This document shows, piece by piece, positions 9,379-18,209 of a stretch of DNA of 64,000 bases. The notes under the pieces were generated by a model. The model saw only the letters and a list, made by a program, of their open reading frames with translations, was not told the origin of the DNA and did no database searches. The position numbers and the translations under genes are program-made. Position 1 is the first letter of the stretch. The number at the start of each line of letters is the position of its first letter. The DNA comes from Pseudomonas fluorescens. Lineage in GTDB: Bacteria > Pseudomonadota > Gammaproteobacteria > Pseudomonadales > Pseudomonadaceae. The stretch is taken from assembly GCF_902498185.1 (NCBI RefSeq), contig NZ_CABVIX010000002.1:372001-436000 (forward strand), read 5' to 3'.

Positions 9379-10161
9379 ATGGAGTTCGTACTCTATGTGC
9401 TGTTGGGAGCCTGTGCCGGCGTGCTGGCCGGGCTGTTCGGCGTGGGCGGCGGCATCATCATCGTCCCGGTACTGGTGTTCAGCTTCACCTTGCAGGGCTT
9501 CGAGCCCTCGGTGCTGACTCACCTGGCAGTGGGCACATCGCTTGCGACCATCGTCTTCACTTCGATCAACGCCATCATCGAGCACCATCGGCGTGGCGCT
9601 GTGCAATGGCCGGTCTTTGCCTGGATGACCGTAGGCATTCTTGTCGGCGCGGGCATCGGTGCCAAGACCGCTTCGCTGATCCAGGGCCCGATGCTGCAGA
9701 AAATCATCGGCGTGTTCGCCTTGATTGTCGCCGTGCAGATGGCGCTGGACCTCAAGCCCAAGGCAAGCCGTGGCATTCCCGGCAAGCCTGGGTTGACCCT
9801 TGCAGGCGTCGTGGTGGGCTGGGCCTCGGCGATCTTCGGCATCGGTGGCGGCTCGCTGACCGTGCCGCTGCTTACCTGGCGCGGCCTGCCCATGCAGCAG
9901 GCCGTGGCGACCTCTTCGGCCTGTGGCCTGCCGATCGCCTTGGCCAGCGCGCTGAGTTTCATGATCCTGGGCTGGCACGAAGCGCAACTGCCGGACCACA
10001 GCCTGGGGTTTGTCTACCTGCCGGCACTGGTCGGCATCGCTGCCACCAGCATGTTTTTCGCCCGCTATGGCGCGCGTCTGGCACACAAGCTGTCGCCGCG
10101 CCTGCTCAAACGTCTGTTCGCCGCGCTGCTGTTCAGCGTCGGCCTGAGCTTTCTGCTTTAA
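9379..10161 (+). CDS. TauE/SafE-family membrane permease
   Basis: The 260-aa protein has about eight hydrophobic helices and the two-fold repeat of the TauE/SafE (DUF81) family: GVGGGIIIVPVLVF near residue 22 and GIGGGSLTVPLLTW near residue 155. Family members export sulfite, sulfoacetate or other organic anions; the substrate is not evident here. The ATG at 9379 follows an AGGGGA ribosome site at good spacing; an earlier in-frame ATG (9349) would add a charged leader. It is 15 bases upstream of lgt and likely co-transcribed. Confidence 0.88.
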   Translation: MEFVLYVLLGACAGVLAGLFGVGGGIIIVPVLVFSFTLQGFEPSVLTHLAVGTSLATIVFTSINAIIEHHRRGAVQWPVFAWMTVGILVGAGIGAKTASLIQGPMLQKIIGVFALIVAVQMALDLKPKASRGIPGKPGLTLAGVVVGWASAIFGIGGGSLTVPLLTWRGLPMQQAVATSSACGLPIALASALSFMILGWHEAQLPDHSLGFVYLPALVGIAATSMFFARYGARLAHKLSPRLLKRLFAALLFSVGLSFLL

Positions 10162-10176
10162 ACGAGAGGAATCACC

Positions 10177-10986
10177 ATGCTGCCTTACCCGCAGATCGAC
10201 CCCGTGGCGCTGGCCATCGGGCCGCTGAAAATCCACTGGTACGGATTGATGTACCTGATCGGCATCGGCGGCGCCTGGCTGCTGGCCTCGCGTCGGCTCA
10301 ACCGGTTCGATCCGACCTGGAGTCGCGATAAACTGTCCGACCTGGTGTTCTGGCTGTCCATGGGCGTGATCGTCGGCGGGCGCCTGGGCTATGTGCTGTT
10401 CTACGACCTGCATGCCTACCTGGCCGACCCGACCCTTATCCTGGAGGTCTGGAAGGGCGGCATGTCGTTCCACGGCGGCTTCATCGGTGTGATGCTGGCG
10501 GCGCTGTGGTTCGGCAAGCGCAACAACAAGTCGTTCTTCGAACTGATGGATTTTGTCGCGCCAATGGTGCCGATCGGACTGGGTGCCGGGCGTATCGGCA
10601 ATTTCATCAACGCCGAGCTGTGGGGCAAGGCCACTGACGTGCCATGGGCCATGGTCTTCCCACCGTTCAGCGACCCCGCCCAGCTGCCGCGTCACCCTTC
10701 GCAGCTGTATCAGTTCGCCCTCGAGGGCGTGGCGCTGTTCGTGATCCTGTGGGCGTTTTCACGCAAGCCACGGCCTACCATGGCAGTGTCGGGCATGTTC
10801 GCACTGTTCTACGGGATCTTCCGCTTCATCGTTGAGTTCGTACGGGTTCCAGACGCGCAGCTCGGTTATATCGCCTTCGGCTGGCTGACCATGGGTCAGC
10901 TACTTTGCCTGCCGATGATCATCGGCGGCCTCGGCCTCATCTGGTGGGCTTATAATCGCAAGCCAACGGCGACGCCCGCCGTCTGA
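10177..10986 (+). CDS. lgt: Prolipoprotein diacylglyceryl transferase
   Basis: Lgt transfers diacylglycerol from phosphatidylglycerol to the lipobox cysteine of prolipoproteins in the inner membrane, the first step of lipoprotein maturation. The 269-aa protein has seven hydrophobic segments, the HGGFIG motif (about residues 99-104) and the Lgt signature [15 protein letters not shown] (about residues 138-152) with the essential arginine. A clear ribosome site (GAGAGGA) precedes the ATG. thyA follows after a hairpin, an arrangement conserved in gammaproteobacteria. Confidence 0.97.
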   Translation: MLPYPQIDPVALAIGPLKIHWYGLMYLIGIGGAWLLASRRLNRFDPTWSRDKLSDLVFWLSMGVIVGGRLGYVLFYDLHAYLADPTLILEVWKGGMSFHGGFIGVMLAALWFGKRNNKSFFELMDFVAPMVPIGLGAGRIGNFINAELWGKATDVPWAMVFPPFSDPAQLPRHPSQLYQFALEGVALFVILWAFSRKPRPTMAVSGMFALFYGIFRFIVEFVRVPDAQLGYIAFGWLTMGQLLCLPMIIGGLGLIWWAYNRKPTATPAV

Positions 10987-10992
10987 TTTTCC

Positions 10993-11017
10993 ACGGCAGG
11001 GGCAACTCCCCTGCCGT
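10993..11017 (+). terminator. Hairpin between lgt and thyA
   Basis: A perfect 10-bp stem, ACGGCAGGGG (10993-11002) with CCCCTGCCGT (11008-11017), encloses loop CAACT. The following bases (CTTCGTTACAG) are only weakly T-rich, so termination is probably partial and thyA may be partly transcribed from lgt. Confidence 0.6.
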
Positions 11018-11035
11018 CTTCGTTACAGGTAAAGC

Positions 11036-12007
11036 ATGAAACAGTATCTAGATCTGGTTCGCGACGTCATCGAGAACGGCACCCTTCAGGGTAACCGCAC
11101 CGGCGTGCGCACCATCAGCCTGCCCGGCGCCATGCTGCGTTTTGACCTGCAGAAGGGCTTTCCGGCGATCACCACCCGCAGGCTGGCGTTCAAGTCGGCG
11201 ATCGGCGAGATGGTCGGTTTTCTGCGCGGCGTGAAAAATGCCGGTGAGTTCCGCGAGCTGGGCTGCAAGGTCTGGGACCAGAATGCCAACGAGAACGCCC
11301 AGTGGCTGGCCAACCCGTTCCGCCAGGGGCATGACGACCTTGGCGAGATCTACGGCGTGCAGTGGCGCCAGTGGCCCGGTTTCAAACGCGTCCCGCTGAG
11401 CAACCCGGCGGCCATCGCCCTGGCCGAGCAGCAAGGTTTCCGCAGGATCGCCGAGGACGAGGAGGGCGGCGAAGCCTTTGTCGTGCTGTACAAGGCCATC
11501 GACCAGGTGCGTCAGTGCCTGGACACCATCATCAACGACCCGGGCAGCCGCCGAATCCTGTTCCACGGCTGGAACTGCGCCCAGCTCGATGAAATGGCCC
11601 TCCCGCCCTGCCATCTGCTGTACCAGTTCCACCCGAATGTCGAGACGAAGGAGCTTTCGCTGACCCTCTACATCCGCTCGAACGACCTGGGCCTGGGCAC
11701 ACCTTTCAATCTCACCGAAGGCGCGGCACTGCTGTCGCTGTTCGGGCGACTGACCGGCTACACACCGCGCTGGTTCACCTACTTCATCGGCGACGCGCAC
11801 GTCTATGAAAACCACCTGGACATGCTCAACGAGCAGCTCAAGCGCGAGCCGCTCGAGGCGCCGAAGCTGGTGATCAGCGACCGTGTGCCTGCATTTGCCG
11901 AAACGGGTGTATACGAGCCGCAGTGGCTGGAGCAGATCGAACCGAGTGATTTCAGTCTGGAAGGATACGAGCACCACGCGCCAATGACCGCGCCGATGGC
12001 GGTCTGA
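11036..12007 (+). CDS. thyA: Thymidylate synthase
   Basis: ThyA methylates dUMP to dTMP with methylene-tetrahydrofolate, giving dihydrofolate, which FolA (encoded at 17655-18167) recycles. The nucleophile is Cys192 in [11 protein letters not shown]; the folate/dUMP signature [12 protein letters not shown] follows. At 323 aa it is longer than the 264-aa E. coli enzyme: an insert after YGVQWRQW (about residues 115-155, including [11 protein letters not shown] and EDEEGGEAF) accounts for most of the difference and is familiar from other Pseudomonas enzymes. Confidence 0.97.
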   Translation: MKQYLDLVRDVIENGTLQGNRTGVRTISLPGAMLRFDLQKGFPAITTRRLAFKSAIGEMVGFLRGVKNAGEFRELGCKVWDQNANENAQWLANPFRQGHDDLGEIYGVQWRQWPGFKRVPLSNPAAIALAEQQGFRRIAEDEEGGEAFVVLYKAIDQVRQCLDTIINDPGSRRILFHGWNCAQLDEMALPPCHLLYQFHPNVETKELSLTLYIRSNDLGLGTPFNLTEGAALLSLFGRLTGYTPRWFTYFIGDAHVYENHLDMLNEQLKREPLEAPKLVISDRVPAFAETGVYEPQWLEQIEPSDFSLEGYEHHAPMTAPMAV

Positions 12008-12032
12008 AGGCCGCTTTCAGAGGACTGGGCAT

Positions 12033-12476
12033 TCAATGCCCGTGACTTCTCCCCACATGTGAATGCTCTGCCTCCGGCGCTGTCACGGCGCCGTTCACTT
12101 CCAGGTGCTGCAGGATCGAGCACTGCGCCTCCTTCGGATGGCAATGCTGACGTAGCTCGACCAGCTGCGTCTGCAACGCCAGCAATCCATCGATACGGGC
12201 CTGCACATGCTCGATATGCTCGTCGATCAGTGCGTTGACGCTCTCGCACTGATCGTCAGGGCTGTCGCGAAGCCTCTGCAAGCTGCGGATCTCGTCCAGC
12301 GTCATGTCCAGCGTGCGGCAATTGCGGATGAACGTCAGCCGCTCCACGTGGGCCTGGGTGTAGAGCCGGTAATTGCCGTCACTGCGCGCCGGCTCCGGCA
12401 ACAACCGCTCCCGCTCGTAATAGCGGATGGTCTCCACGGCGCAGTCGGTTGCCTTGGCCAGTTCTCCAATCTTCAT
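12033..12476 (-). CDS. cadR: MerR-family Cd/Pb-responsive regulator CadR
   Basis: CadR is a metal-sensing MerR-type activator/repressor that twists an over-long promoter spacer when it binds Cd(II) (also Pb or Zn). The 147-aa protein has the N-terminal winged helix (MKIGELAKATDCAVETIRYY), a dimerization coiled coil and metal-site cysteines C77, C112 and C119. It ends in a histidine-rich tail (EHSHVGRSHGH) that in P. putida CadR forms an extra metal site. It is divergent from cadA, whose promoter it should control, and probably represses itself. Confidence 0.95.
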   Translation of the reverse strand: MKIGELAKATDCAVETIRYYERERLLPEPARSDGNYRLYTQAHVERLTFIRNCRTLDMTLDEIRSLQRLRDSPDDQCESVNALIDEHIEHVQARIDGLLALQTQLVELRQHCHPKEAQCSILQHLEVNGAVTAPEAEHSHVGRSHGH

Positions 12477-12497
12477 GACTTGTCCCCCACAAGTGGC

Positions 12498-12529
12498 TTG
12501 ACCCTATAGTGGCTACAGGGTGTTCACTT
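12498..12529 (+). promoter_or_regulatory. MerR-type cadA promoter and CadR operator
   Basis: A -35 box TTGACC (12498-12503) is separated by 20 bases from TCACTT (12524-12529), a spacer too long for normal sigma-70 use and typical of MerR-controlled promoters. Between them lies a near-perfect dyad, ACCCTATAG (12501-12509) and CTACAGGGT (12513-12521), around TGG. It stands between divergent cadR and cadA, with an AAGGA ribosome site at 12546-12550 for cadA. Confidence 0.85.
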
Positions 12530-12557
12530 GGCAACAGGCACTCTTAAGGATGAACCC

Positions 12558-14789
12558 ATGAACCAGCCTGTCAGCCACGATCCCCACCAGCATTCACCTG
12601 ATCATGATCACGCGCATGCCCACGCCCACGCCTGTTGCTCCAGTGAGGTCCCACCCGCGGTGGTGCAGATGAGCGAGTCCGCCAGCAGCGACGCGCGCCT
12701 GAGCCGCTTTCGCATCCAAGCCATGGACTGCCCTACCGAGCAGACGCTGATCCAGGACAAGCTGGGCAAGCTGGCGGGCATCGAGCAGCTGGAGTTCAAC
12801 CTGATCAACCGCGTGCTGGGCGTACGTCATACCTTGGGCGATACCGTCGGCATCGAGAAGGCCATAGGCGATCTGGGCATGCACGCCGACCCCTTGGCCG
12901 ACAGCGACACCCCCGCCGCGCCACCTGCCGCGAAGACGCGCTGGTGGCCGCTGGTACTTTCAGGCCTGGCGGCAGTAGCGGCCGAGGTGGTGCACTTCAC
13001 CGCGCTGGCCCCTGAATGGCTGGTAGCGTTGCTCGCCCTGGCGGCGATTCTGGGGTGCGGCCTGGGCACCTACAAAAAAGGCTGGATTGCCCTCAAGAAC
13101 CGCAATCTCAACATCAATGCCTTGATGAGCATCGCCGTGACCGGCGCCGTGCTGATCGGCCAGTGGCCCGAGGCAGCCATGGTCATGGTGCTGTTCACTG
13201 TCGCCGAGCTGATCGAGGCCCGCTCGCTGGACCGGGCGCGCAATGCCATTGGCGGCCTGATGCAATTGACCCCGGACATGGCCACCGTGCAGCAGGCGGA
13301 TGGCCAGTGGCATGAAGTCGAGGTACGTGAGGTAGCGCTTGAAGCCCTCGTGCGTGTGCGCCCGGGTGAACGTATCGGCCTGGACGGCCAGGTCGTCAGT
13401 GGACGGTCCACTGTCGACCAGGCACCGATCACCGGCGAAAGCCTGCCCGTGGAGAAGGGTGCTGGCGACAAATTGTTCGCAGGCACCATCAATCAGGCAG
13501 GCGCCCTCGAGTATCGAGTCACTGCGGCGGCGGGGCATTCGACCCTGGCGCGTATCATCAAGGCCGTCGAGGAGGCCCAGGGCGCACGCGCGCCCACTCA
13601 GCGCTTCGTCGACCGCTTCTCGCGCATCTACACCCCGGCCGTATTCGCCGTGGCCCTGGCGGTGGCGATCCTGCCGCCACTGTTCATGGCCGGGGCCTGG
13701 TTCGACTGGATCTACCGCGCCCTGGTGCTGCTGGTAGTCGCCTGCCCTTGCGCACTGGTGATCTCGACGCCGGTGACTATCGTCAGCGGCCTGGCGGCGG
13801 CTGCGCGCAAGGGTATTCTGGTCAAGGGTGGCGTCTATCTGGAGGGTGGGCGCAAGCTGGATTTCCTGGCCCTGGACAAGACCGGCACCCTGACCCATGG
13901 CAAGCCTGTACAGACTGACTTCAAGGTGCTGGCCCCCGCGTTCGAAGGCCGTTCCCAAGCGTTGGCCGCAAGCCTGGCGGCGCGCTCCGATCATCCGGTA
14001 TCAGGTGCTATCGCGGTGTTGGCGGCCGAGCAGGGCGTGGCCTTGAGTGAAGTCAGCGAATACGCTGCCTTGCCTGGGCGCGGCGTGCGCGGCAACATCG
14101 ACGGCCGGGCCTATCATCTGGGCAACCACCGTCTGGTCGAGGAATTGGGACTCTGCTCGCCCGAGCTCGAAACCGAGCTTGACCAGCTGGAGCGGCAAGG
14201 CAAGACCGTCGTCCTCTTGCTCGACACCTCGGGCCCGCTCGCTGTGTTCGCGGTGGCCGACACGGTCAAGGACAGCAGTCGTCAGGCGATCGCCGAACTG
14301 CACGCGCTGGGCATCAAGACCGTCATGCTGACCGGCGACAATCCCCATACCGCCGAGGCGATCGCCGCCCACGTGGGCATCGACCAGGCCCGTGGCGACA
14401 TGCTGCCCGCCGACAAGCTGGAGGCCATCGAATCGCTCTACACCCAAGGCCACCGGGTCGGCATGGTCGGTGACGGCATCAATGACGCTCCAGCCCTGGC
14501 CCGCGCCGAAATCGGCTTTGCCATGGCCGCCGCCGGCACCGACACGGCGATTGAAACGGCCGACGTGGCGCTGATGGACGACGATCTGCGCAAGATCCCG
14601 GCCTTCGTCCGGCTGTCGCGTCAAACGGCGGCGATCCTAACCCAGAACATCGTGCTGGCGCTGGGCATCAAGGCGATTTTCCTGGGCTTCACGTTCGCAG
14701 GCATGGCGACCATGTGGATGGCCGTGTTCGCCGACATGGGCGTGAGCCTGTTGGTGGTATTCAACGGCCTGCGCCTGCTGCGCAAATAG
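12558..14789 (+). CDS. cadA: Cd2+/Zn2+/Pb2+-exporting P1B-type ATPase CadA
   Basis: CadA pumps Cd(II), Zn(II) and Pb(II) out of the cytosol with ATP. The ATG at 12558 (743 aa) follows AAGGA by 7 bases; an in-frame TTG at 12528 lies inside the promoter and is rejected. The N-terminus is rich in histidine (HDHAHAHAHACC, about residues 16-27), a likely soft-metal ligand cluster, followed by an HMA-like domain with MDCPTE. Other motifs are the membrane metal site CPC (in VVACPCALVIS), the phosphorylation site DKTGTLTHG, SDHPVSG and GDGINDAPALA. It is regulated by the adjacent divergent cadR. Confidence 0.95.
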   Translation: MNQPVSHDPHQHSPDHDHAHAHAHACCSSEVPPAVVQMSESASSDARLSRFRIQAMDCPTEQTLIQDKLGKLAGIEQLEFNLINRVLGVRHTLGDTVGIEKAIGDLGMHADPLADSDTPAAPPAAKTRWWPLVLSGLAAVAAEVVHFTALAPEWLVALLALAAILGCGLGTYKKGWIALKNRNLNINALMSIAVTGAVLIGQWPEAAMVMVLFTVAELIEARSLDRARNAIGGLMQLTPDMATVQQADGQWHEVEVREVALEALVRVRPGERIGLDGQVVSGRSTVDQAPITGESLPVEKGAGDKLFAGTINQAGALEYRVTAAAGHSTLARIIKAVEEAQGARAPTQRFVDRFSRIYTPAVFAVALAVAILPPLFMAGAWFDWIYRALVLLVVACPCALVISTPVTIVSGLAAAARKGILVKGGVYLEGGRKLDFLALDKTGTLTHGKPVQTDFKVLAPAFEGRSQALAASLAARSDHPVSGAIAVLAAEQGVALSEVSEYAALPGRGVRGNIDGRAYHLGNHRLVEELGLCSPELETELDQLERQGKTVVLLLDTSGPLAVFAVADTVKDSSRQAIAELHALGIKTVMLTGDNPHTAEAIAAHVGIDQARGDMLPADKLEAIESLYTQGHRVGMVGDGINDAPALARAEIGFAMAAAGTDTAIETADVALMDDDLRKIPAFVRLSRQTAAILTQNIVLALGIKAIFLGFTFAGMATMWMAVFADMGVSLLVVFNGLRLLRK

Positions 14790-14801
14790 GGGGTGTGGCA
14801 G

Positions 14802-14832
14802 GCAAGCCCCGGTGCTGTGCACCGGGGCTTGC
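14802..14832. terminator. Strong hairpin between convergent cadA and GTPase gene
   Basis: A perfect 14-bp stem pairs 14802-14815 (GCAAGCCCCGGTGC) with 14819-14832 around loop TGT. It has no T-run. It lies 12 bases after the cadA stop and 10 bases from the stop of the opposing gene, so it could protect or end both transcripts. Confidence 0.65.
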
Positions 14833-14841
14833 GGTCATGGA

Positions 14842-16212
14842 TCAGAGCTCTAGAGCCAACGCCTCGATCTGCTCCTGGCGCTCCGCCTGATTGACTCGCG
14901 CGCCCTCATTGAGCGACGACCACTGCGGGTGCGCGCGGGCTCTGGTCAGCGCCTCGGGAAGCCTGCCCTTGCGCCAGGTCTGCTCTTGCGGCGCCTCAAG
15001 GCGGATGCTGTCCTGGGCGGCGTGGCCACGCGCGTCGAGCGCATGCATCAGTTGCTGCTGTCGCAGGGCGAGCAGGCGCAGCACGGCGTCGTCCACGGTC
15101 AGTTCGCGCTGGCCTTTGAGCTTGCCCATCAGCCGCGAGCCGTAATTGCGCGCAGTCTGCAGCGCCCCACCGGCCAGTGCGCCGGCCAGGGCCGCAGCGC
15201 CGAGGGTGAGGCCGCCGACGAGCAGATCGACTCCGGCCCCGGCCGCTGCGCCCGCTGCCACGCCGCTGCCCAGGCGTACGCCGAGCAGCTTGAGTGTCTC
15301 GGGATTGAAAAGGTCGTCGCCCCATCGGCCATCGAGCAGCGGGAGGTCGCCGGCATTGGCGTCTTCGCGGCGAAACCCATGGAGTTTCAACAGTGCTTCG
15401 ACGCACCGCTGCTCGCGCTGGCGCACTTCACTACGCAGGGTTTCAATCGCCTTGGCTTCGGCGGCGGGCTCGGCCACGACGCTGCGCCGGCATGCGGCGC
15501 AGTCGAGCAGCAGCTCGGCGATCAGGTGCTTGCCGCTCTGGCGCCGGGCCAGGCGTTGGGCCTGCTGGTCGTCTATCAACCGCTGCAGCGCGGGCCGGGC
15601 CGTTTCGAGCAGCAGGGCCAGGCTTTCATACAAGCGCCGCTCGCCGTCCTCAGGTGGCGCGACGCTGTCGAAGCGCACCAGTGCATGCAGGCCCAGGCGG
15701 GCCAGCGCGTCACGCCATTCGGGCTCGCGGTGCTGGCTGCTGGCGACGAAATTGAGTACCGGCAGCAGTGGTTTGCCGCACCCGGCGAGCACTTCGAGCT
15801 CGTCGCGGTACTTGGCCAGCACCGGCTCGCGGGCGTCGATGACGTACAGCCCGGCGTTGCTCGCCTGCAGCTGGCGCAGCACCTTGGCTTCCTGTTCAAA
15901 GCGCTGGCGCGCTTCGCTGCCGTTGAGAAAACGCTCCAGCCGTGCCGGACCGTCGAGCCGTTCGCCGGGTTGCTCGAGGCGCTCGAGGTAGTCGAGCAGC
16001 GCGATGGCGTCTTCAAGGCCCGGCGTGTCGTAGAGCTCAAGCAGTGGCTGGCCGTCCACGGACAGACGCGCGCCTTCGACGTGACGCGTGGTGCTGGGCC
16101 GATGCGACACCTCGCCGAAGCCGACATCGCGGGTCAGGGTTCGCAGCAGCGAGGTCTTGCCAACGTTGGTATGGCCGACCACGGCCAGTTTCAGCGGCTC
16201 AGTCATGCCCAT
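14842..16212 (-). CDS. Membrane-associated GTPase with DUF3482 C-terminal domain
   Basis: The 456-aa protein has an Era/EngA-like G domain: P-loop GHTNVGKTS (residues 13-21), then a switch II element LYDTPGLED. The G4 NKxD motif is not clear (LPVLNFV stands in its place), so guanine specificity is uncertain. The C-terminal half, DUF3482, contains a long glycine/alanine zipper (about residues 320-365) able to insert in or pack on a membrane. The function is unknown. Its start overlaps the stop of the upstream DUF2868 gene (16199), so the two are translationally coupled and probably work together. Alternative start: the ATG at 16206. Confidence 0.8.
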   Translation of the reverse strand: MGMTEPLKLAVVGHTNVGKTSLLRTLTRDVGFGEVSHRPSTTRHVEGARLSVDGQPLLELYDTPGLEDAIALLDYLERLEQPGERLDGPARLERFLNGSEARQRFEQEAKVLRQLQASNAGLYVIDAREPVLAKYRDELEVLAGCGKPLLPVLNFVASSQHREPEWRDALARLGLHALVRFDSVAPPEDGERRLYESLALLLETARPALQRLIDDQQAQRLARRQSGKHLIAELLLDCAACRRSVVAEPAAEAKAIETLRSEVRQREQRCVEALLKLHGFRREDANAGDLPLLDGRWGDDLFNPETLKLLGVRLGSGVAAGAAAGAGVDLLVGGLTLGAAALAGALAGGALQTARNYGSRLMGKLKGQRELTVDDAVLRLLALRQQQLMHALDARGHAAQDSIRLEAPQEQTWRKGRLPEALTRARAHPQWSSLNEGARVNQAERQEQIEALALEL

Positions 16213-17578
16213 GCTCCAGCCAGCTCAGCGGCGCCGTGTCGGCATGGGCCAGGCCCAGTTGCTCCAGCGCCTGGTGCCAGTCTCCGAGGCGTGCGCTATC
16301 CAGTGCCTGGCCGGGCGCGGCCTGCAGAAGCCAGATCCGGGTGGCACCGGCGTTGCGTGCGAGCTCGGCAAGCAGCGCCAGGCTGCCACGATCAGGTGAG
16401 CGCAGCGGATCGCAGGCGATGGCCAGGCGCGCCGGCGGAAAGCGGCTGAGCTGTTCCAGCAGGCGGTTGCGTGACTCGCGGCTGTCCAGGATACCGGCAT
16501 CCTTGACGGCCTCGGGCAAGGCCGGTGGCCAAGGGCGTTGGTCATCCAGCTCCAGGCCTACCAGCACCGCGCCACTGTTGCCGTTTTCATGCTGCCCGAC
16601 CTCGAAATGGGGCAGGGTCTCGGGGGCGGCGTCCTGCACGCCGAGGCGTTCGCTGCTGGGCATCAGGCTGCCCCGCAGCTGGCTGTAGCCGGGCAGGCTG
16701 AGGTCGAGGGTCAGGCGTGCACGGCCCCGGCGCCAGCGCCACAGGCACAGCAGCGCCAGGATCACCCGGGGCAGGATGCCGTACACCAGCAGCACGCCTA
16801 GCAACCAGCCAGCCCAGGCCTGGCGAGCGGCATCGAGCGCGGGCAGGCTGTCGCCGCTGGCGCGGATCATCGCCACGTCAGGTACGCTGAAACCGAGCAG
16901 GGCGGGCAGGACGCCGAGTGCCTGGGTCAGGCCGACGAACGCATCGGCACCCAGAATGGTGGTTTCCCAGACAAAGCCATAGCGCCGGGTGGCGAGCAGC
17001 GTCAACAGCATGACCAGCGCCGTGCCGAGGGCCAGTACCCACAGGCTGTGTACCAGCAGGCCGAGCAACCATCGATTCAGGCGGCGGCGCTGCAACAGCA
17101 CCAGCAGCGCCGGTGCGAGATGAACGGCCTTGGCATCGCGGGCGAAGCGTTCGCTCAGCCACAGCCACAAGCGGCCGAGGCCGCCGCCGTGCTCTCCCGC
17201 AAGGAAAAACCCTAGGCCCCAACCCAGCAGGAGCAACAGATTCAACCCAAGCAGACTGCCCAGGGCCCAGAACACATTGACCGGACGCTGCCCATCGCCC
17301 AGCGCGGCGAAGGCCAGGCCCGCTCCGCTGAGCAGCGCGAGCAGCATCAACGCCAGTACGGAGAGCCGCGCGCCTTGTTTCCAGTGACGCAAGGCGATGG
17401 TCATGCCATCGCGGTCGGCCAGCGCCAAGGCGCGGCGTTGAATGCGTGCCGCCAGGTCGCCGCCCTGCTGACGAGCCTGGCGGTTGGCTTCCTGGTCTTC
17501 CAAGGGGCCTGCATGTTCCTCGCGCAGGCGCACCGCTTCGGTGAGCCAGCGCTTGTCGAGTTCAGTCAGTCCAGTCAC
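16199..17578 (-). CDS. DUF2868 multi-spanning membrane protein
   Basis: I chose the GTG at 17578 (459 aa, VTGLTELDKRWL), behind a GGAAGA site, because the open frame further upstream runs over folA's 5' end. The N-terminal 110 residues are charged and probably cytosolic (RLREEHAGPLEDQEAN). Then follow hydrophobic segments at LSVLALMLLALLSGAG, NVFWALGSLLGLNLLLLLG, LLGLLVHSLWVLALG and GWLLGVLLVYGILP, and a soluble C-terminal domain. The protein matches the DUF2868 family, which is known only by its pairing with the DUF3482 GTPase encoded directly downstream (14-base overlap). No function is known. Confidence 0.75.
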   Translation of the reverse strand: MTGLTELDKRWLTEAVRLREEHAGPLEDQEANRQARQQGGDLAARIQRRALALADRDGMTIALRHWKQGARLSVLALMLLALLSGAGLAFAALGDGQRPVNVFWALGSLLGLNLLLLLGWGLGFFLAGEHGGGLGRLWLWLSERFARDAKAVHLAPALLVLLQRRRLNRWLLGLLVHSLWVLALGTALVMLLTLLATRRYGFVWETTILGADAFVGLTQALGVLPALLGFSVPDVAMIRASGDSLPALDAARQAWAGWLLGVLLVYGILPRVILALLCLWRWRRGRARLTLDLSLPGYSQLRGSLMPSSERLGVQDAAPETLPHFEVGQHENGNSGAVLVGLELDDQRPWPPALPEAVKDAGILDSRESRNRLLEQLSRFPPARLAIACDPLRSPDRGSLALLAELARNAGATRIWLLQAAPGQALDSARLGDWHQALEQLGLAHADTAPLSWLEHGHD

Positions 17579-17654
17579 AGGGTCTTCCGTTGGGCAGTTC
17601 AATGGGAAAGCATAACCCAGGCATCCGGGGGCGGGCTTTGCTATCCTCGCCGAC

Positions 17655-18167
17655 ATGAACACATCTCTCCCCCTCAGCCTGATCGCGGCCCTCGCCGAGA
17701 ACCGCGTCATTGGCATCGACAACAGCATGCCCTGGCACCTGCCGGGGGATTTCAAGTATTTCAAGGCCACCACCCTGGGCAAGCCGATCATCATGGGCCG
17801 CAAGACCTGGGACTCGCTCGGCCGCCCGTTGCCGGGGCGGTTGAACATCGTGGTCAGCCGTCAGCCTGGATTGGTGCTCGAGGGTGCCGAGGTGTTCGAC
17901 TCGCTGGAGCATGCACTCGTTCGCGCCGAGCAGTGGGCGTTGCAGCAGGGTGCGGGCGAGCTGATGCTGATCGGTGGTGCGCAGCTTTATGGCCAGGCGC
18001 TGGAGCGTGGGCTGGTCAGCCGCATGTACCTGACGCGGGTCGAGCTGAGCCCGGAGGGGGATGCGTGGTTTCCCGAGTTCGACAAAGACGCTTGGGAGCT
18101 GATGTCGAGCGAGGCGCAGGCACCTGCAGGGACTGCCTATCATTTCGAGGTCTGGGACAAGCGCTAG
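17655..18167 (+). CDS. folA: Dihydrofolate reductase
   Basis: FolA reduces dihydrofolate to tetrahydrofolate with NADPH. The 170-aa chromosomal-type enzyme shows LIAALAENRVIGIDNSMPWHLPGDF (opening strand, Met20-type loop and the active acidic residue), GRKTWDSLGRPLPGR and the GGAQLYGQAL loop. It is divergent from the DUF2868/DUF3482 pair; 76 bases separate their starts. A GC-rich hairpin with one mismatch (about 18175-18201) lies between it and the convergent tcyP. Confidence 0.96.
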   Translation: MNTSLPLSLIAALAENRVIGIDNSMPWHLPGDFKYFKATTLGKPIIMGRKTWDSLGRPLPGRLNIVVSRQPGLVLEGAEVFDSLEHALVRAEQWALQQGAGELMLIGGAQLYGQALERGLVSRMYLTRVELSPEGDAWFPEFDKDAWELMSSEAQAPAGTAYHFEVWDKR

Positions 18168-18209
18168 AAGGTGGACCACCGCCCCCAGCAGGGGCGGCGG
18201 TCACCAGGG

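Noticed and set aside
12027..12041. GGGCATT-C-AATGCCC between thyA and cadR as a terminator
   Set aside because: One-base loop cannot form as drawn, and it overlaps the end of cadR; no T-run.
12528..12557. TTG start for cadA, 10 codons upstream
   Set aside because: It lies inside the proposed -10 region; the ATG at 12558 has AAGGA at correct distance.
14929..16449. 506-codon plus-strand frame opposite the GTPase gene
   Set aside because: Antisense shadow; the opposing frame has P-loop and DTPG motifs.
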